Part shown: piece after piece, positions 6,848-14,265 of the stretch | Layout: each line of letters opens with the position of its first letter | Numbering within the stretch: the first letter of the stretch is position 1 | Assembly: GCA_910585765.1 (NCBI GenBank) | Contig: CAJUES010000058.1 | Span: forward strand, 1-21,669 | DNA length: 21,669 bases | Reading direction: 5' to 3' | Origin: an uncultured Lachnospiraceae bacterium | GTDB lineage: Bacteria > Bacillota > Clostridia > Lachnospirales > Lachnospiraceae | The notes under the pieces: model-generated | What the model was told of the DNA's origin: nothing | Seen by the model: only the letters and a program-made list of their open reading frames with translations | The model's database searches: none | Made by a program: the position numbers and the translations under genes

Positions 6848-7510
6848 CTACCCGCCATACACTGTCACATTTCCAATGCATTCCACATTTCCGTCCTGCA
6901 CGAGGACCAGACCGTCCTCCGCGATCGCATACACCTTATGTCCAAAGGAGCGGAGCGCCTGGTCGATCCCTCTTTGCTGTGCCTCTGACCCGTCAAAATG
7001 TACCTCCACGTCCATCTGCTTTACGTAGCCGATCCCCCTGCATTCACAGTACGCCGGATAATCCTCGTCAGGCGTGATATGGTACGCATCCAGCTGGATC
7101 ATGGCGCCCGCACTAAAGCCCATCACAACGCCCTTGTACGCGCTCAGCGCCTCCATGATGCCATAGTCCGCGATGCGTTCCACCATCTTGTCCGGCAGTC
7201 CGCCTGTGAAGTAGATCACATCGCTTTCTGCGATCGCGCTCAGCGCCTTTTGAGTATCTTTTTCAAAATAATTCAGAAAAGTGACGTCCTGCTCTTTCAC
7301 ACCGAGCGCAGACAGCGGCGTCACGACCAGATTGTAGTACTTTCCACACCCCGGGGCATACAACGCCCTCAATTTCTCCGATGTGTCCACATCGTCCCTG
7401 AAAGAAAAGGGGATCACCAGGACTTTCGTCGTGCTGTCAAAAAAAGGCTGCAACACCTCCCTGCACCATGTGCTGCCATATACCGCACTGCTCGATAATA
7501 TGTTTACCAT
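6848..7510 (-). CDS. Peptidase S51-like protein (peptidase E/cyanophycinase family)
   Basis: This 220-residue protein has the S51 nucleophile elbow GFSAGAM, with Ser133 as catalytic serine, preceded by the family block VIYFTGGLPDKM. His171 (VEVHFD) is spaced from the serine about as in peptidase E. Members cleave Asp-X dipeptides or cyanophycin-like polymers in the cytoplasm; which applies here cannot be told. ATG 7508-7510 follows AAAGGGA by about 10 nt. It is the first gene of a possible two-gene unit with the GH42 gene, an association that does not obviously indicate a shared pathway. Confidence 0.85.
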   Translation of the reverse strand: MVNILSSSAVYGSTWCREVLQPFFDSTTKVLVIPFSFRDDVDTSEKLRALYAPGCGKYYNLVVTPLSALGVKEQDVTFLNYFEKDTQKALSAIAESDVIYFTGGLPDKMVERIADYGIMEALSAYKGVVMGFSAGAMIQLDAYHITPDEDYPAYCECRGIGYVKQMDVEVHFDGSEAQQRGIDQALRSFGHKVYAIAEDGLVLVQDGNVECIGNVTVYGG

Positions 7511-7815
7511 ACTTGTCTGTCCCTTTCATTTTTTAATCTTACCACAAGCCCGCCCTTTTTGAAAGCAAAATAACCCATGATCCGCAAACACTTAGGCACT
7601 GTTAAGAAATAACTTTTAAATAGCCTGTAGGACTTTTTTGAGAGTGCCGCTCAAAAATCAGGCGCATAGTGGGCAATGTAACCGATTTTTGAATGATGCT
7701 ATCGGAAAAAGACAAGCGATATTAAAGGTCCAAAATCTATTTCATTTTGCCGGAAATGGATATATAATAACAATGTACTATCAAAGACATATCAGGGATT
7801 GAGGAGATCATAAAT
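7511..7815. other. Divergent intergenic region with hairpin-rich non-coding segment
   Basis: No gene is recognisable between the divergent peptidase and CPBP genes. The middle part contains a perfect 8-bp hairpin, TTTTTGAG (7635-7642) and CTCAAAAA (7650-7657), and a weaker CCGAT...ATCGG pair nearby. The sequence from about 7595, beginning near gcactgttaagaaataac, looks to me like the end of a decayed mobile element. That is an impression only; it has no second terminus or transposase here. Confidence 0.35.
7741..7768 (+). promoter_or_regulatory. Candidate promoter of the CPBP protease gene
   Basis: TATAAT at 7763-7768 is a perfect -10 box. The best -35 candidate at 16-bp spacing is TTCATT (7741-7746), 3 of 6 to consensus. 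The CPBP start codon is 47 nt downstream of the -10 box. Confidence 0.45.
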
Positions 7816-8571
7816 ATGAGTAAACTGAGCAAAACTTATCTGAGCTATACTTTTCTGATCATGCTGGTCTGTTGGGGAACGTGTGTACTATGCAGCTTTA
7901 ACGATATCTCGCTGAGCGATCATAAACTGCTATTGATTCCGTACCTGTTGGGCGGCTTGTCCCCCACGATCGCATCGTATCTGTCATTAAAGAAAAGCAA
8001 CAGCGTTACAGGTGTCAGAGACTGGGCAAAAAATATATTTGATCTCAGACACAATGTCTTTTCATACGGCATGGTGGTGGTTATGGCAGTTTTATTTATT
8101 TTGCCGCAGTGCCTGATTTCCGGGTATGAAAACGGAGCGCCCTTTTTTGCGATCATTTTCATGATCCCCATGATGCTGCTCGGCGGGGGATTGGAAGAGG
8201 CAGGCTGGCGCTATATCCTCCAGACAGAGTTGGAGAAAAAGTATTCGTTCACGATAGCAACGCTCGCAGTCAGTATCATCTGGTGGTTGTGGCACCTGCC
8301 CCTGTTTTACATACAGGGTGTCTCCCAATACGGACAAAATTATATTGCATTTGGATTCAATGTGTTGGGTCTAAGCTTTGCATTGGCAGGCATCAGAAAA
8401 AATACCGGCAGTGTATGGCTCTGCGTCTTGTTTCACTGCATCGCAAATTCTTTGTCGGGGATATATGTCATCAACGACAATATAGCAGGCAATATAGCGG
8501 CAACCATTCTTTTGATCCTGTGTTCCTACGCTTTCGTAAAGCTCAATGACCAGAGAAACCTGTTCCGTTGA
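7816..8571 (+). CDS. CPBP-family intramembrane glutamic protease
   Basis: This 251-residue protein has about seven to eight membrane segments and all CPBP (Abi/CAAX protease-like) motifs: EEAGWR with Glu127, Glu128 and Arg132; WLWH with His160; FHCIAN with His207 and Asn211. In eukaryotic Rce1 these residues form the active site. Bacterial members act in bacteriocin self-immunity, signal-peptide handling or unknown membrane proteolysis. ATG 7816 follows GAGGAG (7801-7806) by 9 nt. The HTH-ABC fusion and permease genes follow on the same strand after 154 bp, so a joint role in peptide-antibiotic response is possible but inferred from proximity only. Confidence 0.88.
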   Translation: MSKLSKTYLSYTFLIMLVCWGTCVLCSFNDISLSDHKLLLIPYLLGGLSPTIASYLSLKKSNSVTGVRDWAKNIFDLRHNVFSYGMVVVMAVLFILPQCLISGYENGAPFFAIIFMIPMMLLGGGLEEAGWRYILQTELEKKYSFTIATLAVSIIWWLWHLPLFYIQGVSQYGQNYIAFGFNVLGLSFALAGIRKNTGSVWLCVLFHCIANSLSGIYVINDNIAGNIAATILLILCSYAFVKLNDQRNLFR

Positions 8572-8725
8572 TGACGGATCCTCATCTGCGCAGATTTGTT
8601 TCGTTTTTTCGGCAAAAAGCCCTGTGTTATCCAACTCTACCGTTGGTAGGTGTTCATTTTTATGCCGGTTTTATATGATGATTAGGGTGTCATAAGGTCT
8701 GAATTGAAGCAATCAGGAGGGTTGA

Positions 8726-9844
8726 ATGATGGATCAAGTCAGGATTGGCGCTTTTATCGCCGAGCGCCGCAAAGCGAAAGGCTGGACGCAAAGCCAGCTG
8801 GCAGAAAAACTCGAGATAACCGATAAGGCTGTCTCAAAATGGGAGACAGGGCGGTCGATGCCGGATCTATCTCTGTTTATGCCGCTATGTACTCTTTTAG
8901 AGGTCACTTTGAACGAACTGTTCGCTGGCGAGTGCATTGCGGCGGAGACGTTGAGAGCGAAAGCAGACGAGGTCCTCATGGACGTGATCACCAATTGGTT
9001 AGGACGCGATCCGCAGGAATCAACAGCATGTGACCCGGCATCCCAAACTGTTTTGGACGTCGAAAATGTTTCCAAGCTGTATGAAACTGCATCGGCAGGA
9101 CATGGGACAGAAGACAACGCTGTATTAGCTGTAAACAACGTCAGTTTTCAGATAGCGCACGGCAGCCTTGTCGCCATCATGGGCGCTTCCGGTTCCGGGA
9201 AAACTACTTTGCTTCAGTTGATAGCCACCATAGACAAGCCGACGAGTGGGGCGATACGGATCAGCGGACAGAATATCGTAGATATCCCGGACGAAGCTGC
9301 CGCAGAATTCCGCCGCAGTCATTTAGGTTTTGTCTTCCAGGAATACAACCTGCTCGAAACGCTGACGCTCTATGAAAATATCGCGCTTCCTTTGACGATG
9401 AAATCAGTCCCCAAAGAAAACATACGCCCGATGGTCCAAAGGATCTCTGAAAAGCTGGATATATCGGCAATATTAGACAAATATCCATATGAGGTGTCGG
9501 GAGGACAGCGGCAGCGGTGCGCCTGCGCCCGTGCTATCGTGGCAGATCCGGATATTATACTTGCGGACGAGCCCACCGGGGCACTGGATTCCCATGCCGC
9601 CAGGCAGCTTTTAGACACCCTCTCCATGCTCTGCAGGGAGTATGGCGCAACGATACTGATGGTCACACATGACGTCATGGCAGCCAGTTACTGTGACAGG
9701 ATCCTGTTTATGAAAGACGGTGAAATAAAAGCTGCCTTAGACCGGGAACAGAAAAACAAACAGACCTTTTTCGCTGATATTTTGAAAAAGATAGAATGGA
9801 TCGAGGGAGAAAGCCATGCTGTACTTGAAATTGTCAATCCGTAA
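8726..9844 (+). CDS. HTH (XRE) - ABC transporter ATPase fusion
   Basis: This 372-residue protein joins two functions. Residues 5-65 are an XRE/HTH_3 DNA-binding domain (WTQSQLAEKLEITDKAVSKWE). Residues 108-345 are a complete ABC ATPase of the MacB/LolD/BceA class: Walker A GASGSGKT (153-160), Q-loop Gln205, signature VSGGQ (257-261), Walker B IILADE (277-282) and switch His315. The start is the ATG pair at 8726/8729 after AGGAGG. The permease gene overlaps its 3' end by 29 bp, so the two are translated together. A transporter subunit that also carries a DNA-binding domain could report transport activity directly to its own promoter, in place of a separate two-component system as used by Bce modules; this is inference. 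Such fusions exist in Clostridia annotations, but I know of no characterised example. Confidence 0.92.
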   Translation: MMDQVRIGAFIAERRKAKGWTQSQLAEKLEITDKAVSKWETGRSMPDLSLFMPLCTLLEVTLNELFAGECIAAETLRAKADEVLMDVITNWLGRDPQESTACDPASQTVLDVENVSKLYETASAGHGTEDNAVLAVNNVSFQIAHGSLVAIMGASGSGKTTLLQLIATIDKPTSGAIRISGQNIVDIPDEAAAEFRRSHLGFVFQEYNLLETLTLYENIALPLTMKSVPKENIRPMVQRISEKLDISAILDKYPYEVSGGQRQRCACARAIVADPDIILADEPTGALDSHAARQLLDTLSMLCREYGATILMVTHDVMAASYCDRILFMKDGEIKAALDREQKNKQTFFADILKKIEWIEGESHAVLEIVNP

Positions 9845-11138
9845 TGCCAGGCGGTCTTTTATCAATTATCTTTTGTATGCCGCTGCCATGACCGTCCTTC
9901 TGGCGATCATAGAGGTATCTAACTGTATCACCATTGTCGGAGGATCAGCCGGTTTTCAAGTGATCTCCCTGCCTTTGCTGATCGCAGTCATCCAGATCGT
10001 TCTTGTCGGATATATAGACACTTTCATGCTAAAGCAGCGGGCAAAAGAACTGGCAAGCTACTTGCTGCTGGGCATGGAAAGAAAGCGGTTGATCCGGCTG
10101 TTCCTGTGCGAAGTCCTGTTGATCGGATTTTGCTGCTGTCTGGCAGGGACAACATTGGGATTTTCGGTATATGGATTTTGGTATTTCCGCGATCCGCTGC
10201 ATGAGAGGATTCATTTCGGATCGCTCTATGGCAAAAGCATGTTTTATACGTTTCTGTCTTTTTGCCTGATCGAAACGGTGTGTTCTATCTGGTTAAGGCA
10301 GCGGTTATACAAGCTGCAGATACGGGAGCTGATGCAGGAGAGAAACCGCAGTCAGGGCGCAAAAGATGCAGGAAACTATAAAACATGGGGCATTCTCTTC
10401 TGCCTGTGTTTTGTGTGTCTGATCGGCTGTGTCTGCGGCATTGTTTTTCTGCCGGACGTCTGCATTGTTTATCCTGTATCTGTCGTGGTAATACCGCTGC
10501 TGCTCTCTGTCTTTGCCTTTTACAAATGGGTGTTTGGCTGCTTATATGCGTGCAGGCAAAAGAAATCCAGTTGGTTTTATCAGAAAGACAGGCTGTATAT
10601 CGCGGCGGCTGTGACATCCGATCTCAAAACGGCTGCTGTGGTCAATGCTGTTTTTTGCATATGCCTTTTATTCGCCGGAGGTTCTTTTGTGACCGGAATA
10701 CTGATGCTGCAGCCGGAATTTCAGCTTTTTGACGCGGTTGTGCAGCAGTGGATGGGCACTTCACAGATCAGTATCTGTATCGTGTTTCTGGTCATTTACT
10801 TTTCGGTATTATCTTTGCAGCAGCTCATGGAGATCCGGCAACATGCAAAGGGCGATCAGATCGTGCGCTGTCTGGGAAAAAGCACCCGGCAGATCGAGCG
10901 GCTTGTGCACCGGCAGATCGCAATCAGATTGACCGCTCCAATGATCATGGCTATATTGATCATTTCGTGCTGTGCACCGCTGCTGAATGCCAAGATGAAC
11001 TGCATATTGCCGGATTCTTTGCATAACATTCTGCTCAAGCTGACCGGCGCGTTCGGGGCGTGTATTGTCGTTTTCTATATCTGCTATTTTGAGATTGTCC
11101 GCGCTATGGGCAAACGATATATTTTCCCCTCTGATTGA
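9816..11138 (+). CDS. FtsX-like ABC permease (short, BceB-type)
   Basis: This 440-residue membrane protein begins with the BceB-type N-terminus (LYLKLSIRNARRSFINYLLY) and then has FtsX-like membrane segments. The coupling region ...MLKQRAKELASYLLLGMERKRL is typical of FtsX/BceB permeases just after the second membrane helix. It has roughly eight hydrophobic segments and is clearly shorter than the about 650-residue BceB proteins, with a much reduced extracellular region. The start ATG 9816 lies inside the ATPase gene, after GAGGGAG, giving a 29-bp overlap. Together with the HTH-ATPase it should form an ABC complex in the cytoplasmic membrane; peptide-antibiotic sensing or resistance is the likeliest role by family. 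Confidence 0.87.
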   Translation: MLYLKLSIRNARRSFINYLLYAAAMTVLLAIIEVSNCITIVGGSAGFQVISLPLLIAVIQIVLVGYIDTFMLKQRAKELASYLLLGMERKRLIRLFLCEVLLIGFCCCLAGTTLGFSVYGFWYFRDPLHERIHFGSLYGKSMFYTFLSFCLIETVCSIWLRQRLYKLQIRELMQERNRSQGAKDAGNYKTWGILFCLCFVCLIGCVCGIVFLPDVCIVYPVSVVVIPLLLSVFAFYKWVFGCLYACRQKKSSWFYQKDRLYIAAAVTSDLKTAAVVNAVFCICLLFAGGSFVTGILMLQPEFQLFDAVVQQWMGTSQISICIVFLVIYFSVLSLQQLMEIRQHAKGDQIVRCLGKSTRQIERLVHRQIAIRLTAPMIMAILIISCCAPLLNAKMNCILPDSLHNILLKLTGAFGACIVVFYICYFEIVRAMGKRYIFPSD

Positions 11139-11157
11139 AAGGCGTCCGGCACAAAAA

Positions 11158-12477
11158 TTACCGCTTTTCGATCTTTAGATCCACTTTCCATCTCGGCTTG
11201 CAGGCATAGGTCTCCCTCGCGTACACCTTCTCATACCGGTGTACGCTGAGCAGCAGTCCTATCAGTACTGCGTACACAAATGCCGCCCCGCCCCCGTAAG
11301 TCAGGAACGGGATCACAACCGTCGTGGCGGGGAACAGCCCGACATTGACCAGGATCCCTTCCAGGCAGTTCAACAAAAGAACCAGCATACACCCCATCGA
11401 TACCAGAAAGCCGAGCTGGTTTTTCTGCCCGCGGACGATCTTCACCGCGTGCAGGACAAGCGCGATTATCATGACCACCAGCAGGATCCCGGCGATAAAA
11501 CCATAGACATGCATCGCTGCGAGTGGCACAAGCCCCTCCGCCCCTGTGAAGGTGGCATACTGCATGCCGTCCATTTCCGAGCCGCCCCTGCCCACAAACC
11601 TCGCATTTCTCAGGATATCATCGATCACCGTGTATATATAGTTGTACGTGTCCCGGTACTGGTCCCGCTGAAAAAATGCCTTGATGCGCATCACTCGGAA
11701 ACCTGCCCCGCCCGCGATCAAATACCCCAAAAACGCTGCCGACGGCAGAAGCACGGCTGCAGCGGCGACCGCCGTCATACGCTTTCTGCCCTTGCCAAAC
11801 ACACCTTTTTGGATCGCCGCAAACACCATGATGATCATGATCAGCAAAATATTGAACGATGCAGGCATCGTCGACGAGAAGTATGTGCACAGCACAAACG
11901 TGATAACACTCACCGCGATCGCCTCACCCACTGCCCTGCAGCCTCCCATGCGAAGCTGGTACAAAATGCCCGCAAAAACCGGCACGTACAGGTACACCAG
12001 TATGGACATCACCGGAATCCTGCCGTTGACTGTCGCCATACAGTATCTGCCGATAAACAGTACGATCGTCATGACAAGGTAAGCTGCCGCGCTGATCCGC
12101 CCGATGACACTGTAGTCCACAAAATACACGGCGGCAATGACCGCAAAACCCGCAAGCATGAACAGTCCCTGCCTGCAGCCACGCTCAACACCATAGACCG
12201 GTATCAGGCACAGCATCCCCATGACACTCAGCACAAATGTCACCAGAAGCATTCTCCAGTTGAACTGCGGGCGGTGGATCCTGTCCATCAGGACTCCGAT
12301 CTCCACCGGATCGCCCATCTCGCGCACCGCCTTTGTGACCGCCTTGTCGTGCGCCATCCCCGACTGCTCATACGCCTGCGCCTGATCCAGGATATGGCTG
12401 GACAGTTCGCGCGCCACGCCGTCGCGCGCCTTCGCACAGCGGATCTGATCCGTCAAAATCTTTATAAATTCTTCCAT
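11158..12477 (-). CDS. SEDS (FtsW/RodA/SpoVE) protein with permease-prefix N-terminal domain
   Basis: Residues 1-75 form a soluble helical domain (RDGVARELSSHILDQAQAYE ... AVREMGDPVEIGVLMDRIH) of the permease-prefix/DUF1700 type, usually met in proteins encoded next to PadR regulators. The rest is a ten-helix SEDS peptidoglycan glycosyltransferase-like protein ending in the family signature VNVGLFPATTVVIPFLTYGG. The extracellular loop before FVGRGG retains acidic residues where SEDS enzymes have their catalytic aspartate, but the usual GSGG motif is altered, so activity is unproven. I start at ATG 12475-12477, because AGGAG lies 8 nt upstream; the ATG two codons earlier is only 2 nt from it. 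It is co-oriented with padR, about 210 bp downstream across 49-bp repeats. No penicillin-binding-protein partner is encoded in the window. Confidence 0.86.
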   Translation of the reverse strand: MEEFIKILTDQIRCAKARDGVARELSSHILDQAQAYEQSGMAHDKAVTKAVREMGDPVEIGVLMDRIHRPQFNWRMLLVTFVLSVMGMLCLIPVYGVERGCRQGLFMLAGFAVIAAVYFVDYSVIGRISAAAYLVMTIVLFIGRYCMATVNGRIPVMSILVYLYVPVFAGILYQLRMGGCRAVGEAIAVSVITFVLCTYFSSTMPASFNILLIMIIMVFAAIQKGVFGKGRKRMTAVAAAAVLLPSAAFLGYLIAGGAGFRVMRIKAFFQRDQYRDTYNYIYTVIDDILRNARFVGRGGSEMDGMQYATFTGAEGLVPLAAMHVYGFIAGILLVVMIIALVLHAVKIVRGQKNQLGFLVSMGCMLVLLLNCLEGILVNVGLFPATTVVIPFLTYGGGAAFVYAVLIGLLLSVHRYEKVYARETYACKPRWKVDLKIEKR

Positions 12478-12489
12478 TTTCATCTCTCC

Positions 12490-12685
12490 TATTACAAGAC
12501 GGTCCCGAAACGGTCTCCGCCTGATCTGTAATCCTTCCTTTGTCAGACAGATCCCGATACGGTCTCCACCTGATCTGTAATCTTTCCTTTGTCAGACAGA
12601 TCCCGATACGGTCTCCGCCTGATTTGTAATCCTTCCTTTGTCTGACAGATCCCGATACGGTCTCCGCCTGATCTGTAATCCTTCC
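12490..12685 (-). repeat. Four tandem 49-bp repeats between padR and the SEDS gene
   Basis: The copies are 12490-12538 (degenerate), 12539-12587, 12588-12636 and 12637-12685; the block cggtctcc recurs at 12511, 12560, 12609 and 12658, exactly 49 bp apart. The last three copies differ by only two or three substitutions. The array starts directly after the padR stop codon and ends just before the SEDS ribosome binding site, filling the gap. In mRNA sense each full copy starts with GGAAGGATTACAGATC and contains a hairpin: ACAGATC pairs with GATCTGT (imperfect in copy 3), and inside it CCG-tat-CGG. There are no unique spacers, so it is not a CRISPR array. The period is not a multiple of three, arguing against coding use. 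Confidence 0.93.
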
Positions 12686-13012
12686 TTACGCCATACCGAG
12701 CACATTCACGACGGCAGTCTGATACTCCTGCCACTCCTCCTTCCTGGATCTCAGATACCTCTTGCCGCCCTTCGTGATACTGTAATATTTGCGTATCTTC
12801 CCGTTGACCTCACTCTCGTACGAGGTCAGCAAGTCCTTCTCCTCGAGGGAGTGCAGCAGCGGGTAAAGCGTCCCTGCCTTTAGTGTGAATACATTGTTCG
12901 ATTTCGCCTCGAGCGTCTCGATCATCTCGTAGCCGTACATGTCCTTGTCCTCCAGCAGACGCAGGATCAGCATGGAGGTACTGCCCGAGATCAGTGACTT
13001 GTTGATTGCCAT
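12686..13012 (-). CDS. PadR-family transcriptional regulator
   Basis: This 108-residue protein has the PadR winged-helix domain (ISGSTSMLILRLLEDKDMYG, then TLKAGTLYPLLHSLEEKDLL, and the wing GKIRKYYSITKGGKRYL) and a short C-terminal dimerisation helix, the size of the small PadR-s1 class. ATG 13010-13012 follows AAAGGAA by about 9 nt. It is the first gene of the operon with the SEDS protein. A consensus promoter lying inside a large inverted repeat about 190 bp upstream indicates autoregulation. PadR proteins of this type often respond to cell-envelope antibiotics; the ligand here is unknown. Confidence 0.92.
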   Translation of the reverse strand: MAINKSLISGSTSMLILRLLEDKDMYGYEMIETLEAKSNNVFTLKAGTLYPLLHSLEEKDLLTSYESEVNGKIRKYYSITKGGKRYLRSRKEEWQEYQTAVVNVLGMA

Positions 13013-13175
13013 GATCGACCATTCCTTTCTTTTTTAGTTTAAGTTATTTTAGGTTATCCTTTGTTTTGTTTTGCTTTGCTTATTTTCGGCTCTTTCCTTT
13101 TTTAACTTTTTAATTTTCAGCTTTTCCGTTCTCGTCCTTTCTTTTTCTGATTTGTGATCTTATAGGCAGCTTTTT
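13013..13175 (-). promoter_or_regulatory. Long purine-rich 5' leader of the padR mRNA
   Basis: The sequence between the predicted transcription start (about 13201) and the padR ATG is almost entirely A and G on the minus strand, with repeated short runs such as AAAGGA, GAAAGGA and CAAAACAAAACAAAGG. It should be largely unstructured. I see no riboswitch-like fold or leader peptide. Its effect, such as ribosome loading or mRNA stability, is unknown. Confidence 0.4.
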
Positions 13176-13231
13176 ATATATAGATTATCGATATATAGGA
13201 TATGTACATTATATATCGGTAATCTATATAT
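13176..13231. promoter_or_regulatory. Large inverted-repeat operator of the padR operon
   Basis: Arms at 13176-13197 and 13210-13231 are reverse complements over 22 bp with a single mismatch, separated by 12 bp that contain the palindrome ATGTACAT (13202-13209). ATGT/ACAT half-sites are known from PadR operators. The right arm covers the -10/-35 spacer of the minus-strand promoter and the left arm lies just past the start point, so bound PadR would occlude RNA polymerase. Binding is inferred from position and symmetry. Confidence 0.82.
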
Positions 13232-13236
13232 GTCAA
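13208..13236 (-). promoter_or_regulatory. Sigma-70-type promoter of the padR - SEDS operon
   Basis: On the minus strand TTGACA (complement of 13231-13236) and TATAAT (complement of 13208-13213) are both perfect, with 17-bp spacing. The promoter is embedded in the inverted repeat 13176-13231. The transcript would carry a leader of about 190 nt before the padR ATG. Confidence 0.88.
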
Positions 13237-13391
13237 GTCATTGTGAAGTATTGAGCACGGCAATATTACGAATTGTGCTATTTTTTACATTTCAAGCGAA
13301 TTATTACATTTCGATTTGACAGGAAACTCCTATTCTGATAGGGTATAGGCTAATACATAAATGTATCACACGCGAAAAGATAAAACGTTTA
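13232..13391. other. Intergenic A+T-rich region with partial plus-strand promoter
   Basis: No gene is seen here. TTGACA at 13316-13321 is a perfect plus-strand -35 box, but at 17-bp spacing only TAGGGT follows (TATAGG lies further on), so the -10 is poor. This was probably the promoter of the now broken PDDEXK gene. Confidence 0.35.
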
Positions 13392-13993
13392 ATGAATCCA
13401 GCACAAGCGACCTCTTTCAGAAATGCGACAGGAAAAATAGACTACACCATGACAAACGATTATATGTTCCGCGCCGTACTGCAGGATTGTTATCCTCAAT
13501 CCGATCGAACCTGTCAAGGCAGTTGACGACAGAGCCTTTGTTCTCGATATCAAGGTTTCCAGCGCATCCGGAGTTTTATGCCACCAGCAAAATGATCAAC
13601 GTGAAGAAGCATTATATTTATAATGACAACTTCACCCTTCATGTGTTAGACTTGAATCAGATACACCTGGCAACCGACGAGGACAAAGCCTACGGGATCG
13701 ATCACTGGGCAAAACTCTTCAAAGCAAAGACATGGGAGGATTTAAAGATGTTAGCGACAGACAACAATACAGACACGGACATGCTGGAAGCGACTTGTGA
13801 AACGATCTTCCGCCTCAATCAGGACGACGCGATCCGCTACTGGTGTGAAGCCCGCGAAGACGGGGAGCGCATCCTGCGGACGTACAAGAACCAGCTTGCC
13901 GAGAAGGACAAAGAGCTTGCCATAAAAAATAATGAGCTCGCCGAAAAAGACGCCCGGATCGCCAGCCTCGAAGCGCAATTGAGACAAAAGTGA
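13392..13993 (+). pseudogene. PD-(D/E)XK (PDDEXK_2/Rpn-type) transposase-nuclease, disrupted
   Basis: Parts of one protein occur in three different frames. From ATG 13392 to about 13485: MNPAQATSFRNATG...IDYTMTNDYMFRAVLQ. From about 13480 to 13557: RIVILNPIEPVKAVDDRAFV then LDIKV. From 13556 to 13993: FPAHPEFYATSKMINVKK, then FTLHVLDLNQIHLATDEDKA and a C-terminal coiled coil of KDKELA-type repeats. In intact relatives these pieces are separated by extra sequence, so two internal deletions have removed it, including the region after the LDIKV strand that carries the second catalytic (E-x-Q) motif. Only the C-terminal two thirds remain in one frame (open from 13361). The protein should be nuclease-dead. 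Confidence 0.85.
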
Positions 13994-14176
13994 AGCGCCA
14001 TCATAGAGCTGTAACGGGAGTGGCTAATGAGATAGCTATTTTTCCCTTCTATTGGCTGATACGTTATTCAAAAAGGCAGATAATGAGTTTGATTTCATTA
14101 AAAAATCCTATGAATTTATCGGGGAAGATCAGAGCAGAACGAAACGGAGGGAGAAAGAAATTCAATGTTAATTTTA
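13994..14176 (+). other. Gap with possible gene-tail remnant
   Basis: A plus-strand frame is open from 14031 to a TAA at 14169-14171 and reads ...ADTLFKKADNEFDFIKKSYE and so on, hydrophilic and protein-like. It has no ATG start or ribosome binding site. It may be the tail of a lost gene in this A+T-rich island; I cannot assign a family. Confidence 0.3.
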
Positions 14177-14206
14177 TTGTAAAACACAGGCGCTTTTTTG
14201 TATAAT
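14177..14206 (+). promoter_or_regulatory. Promoter of the Rpn-like gene
   Basis: TTGTAA (14177-14182) and a perfect TATAAT (14201-14206) are separated by 18 bp and lie 60 bp before the start codon of the intact Rpn-like gene. GAGGTGG just upstream of ATG 14266 is the ribosome binding site. Confidence 0.7.
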
Positions 14207-14265
14207 AGAGATACGGTAGGAGCAAGTTGTATTGTATCTTCTGCTGAATATAGCGAGGTGGTAAA

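Noticed and set aside
8584..8620. Terminator after the CPBP gene (ATCTGCGCAGAT followed by T-rich sequence)
   Set aside because: The palindrome leaves almost no loop and only a 4-bp usable stem; too weak to call.
12490..12685. CRISPR-like array
   Set aside because: Repeats are directly adjacent with no unique spacers, and no cas genes are present; they are plain tandem repeats.
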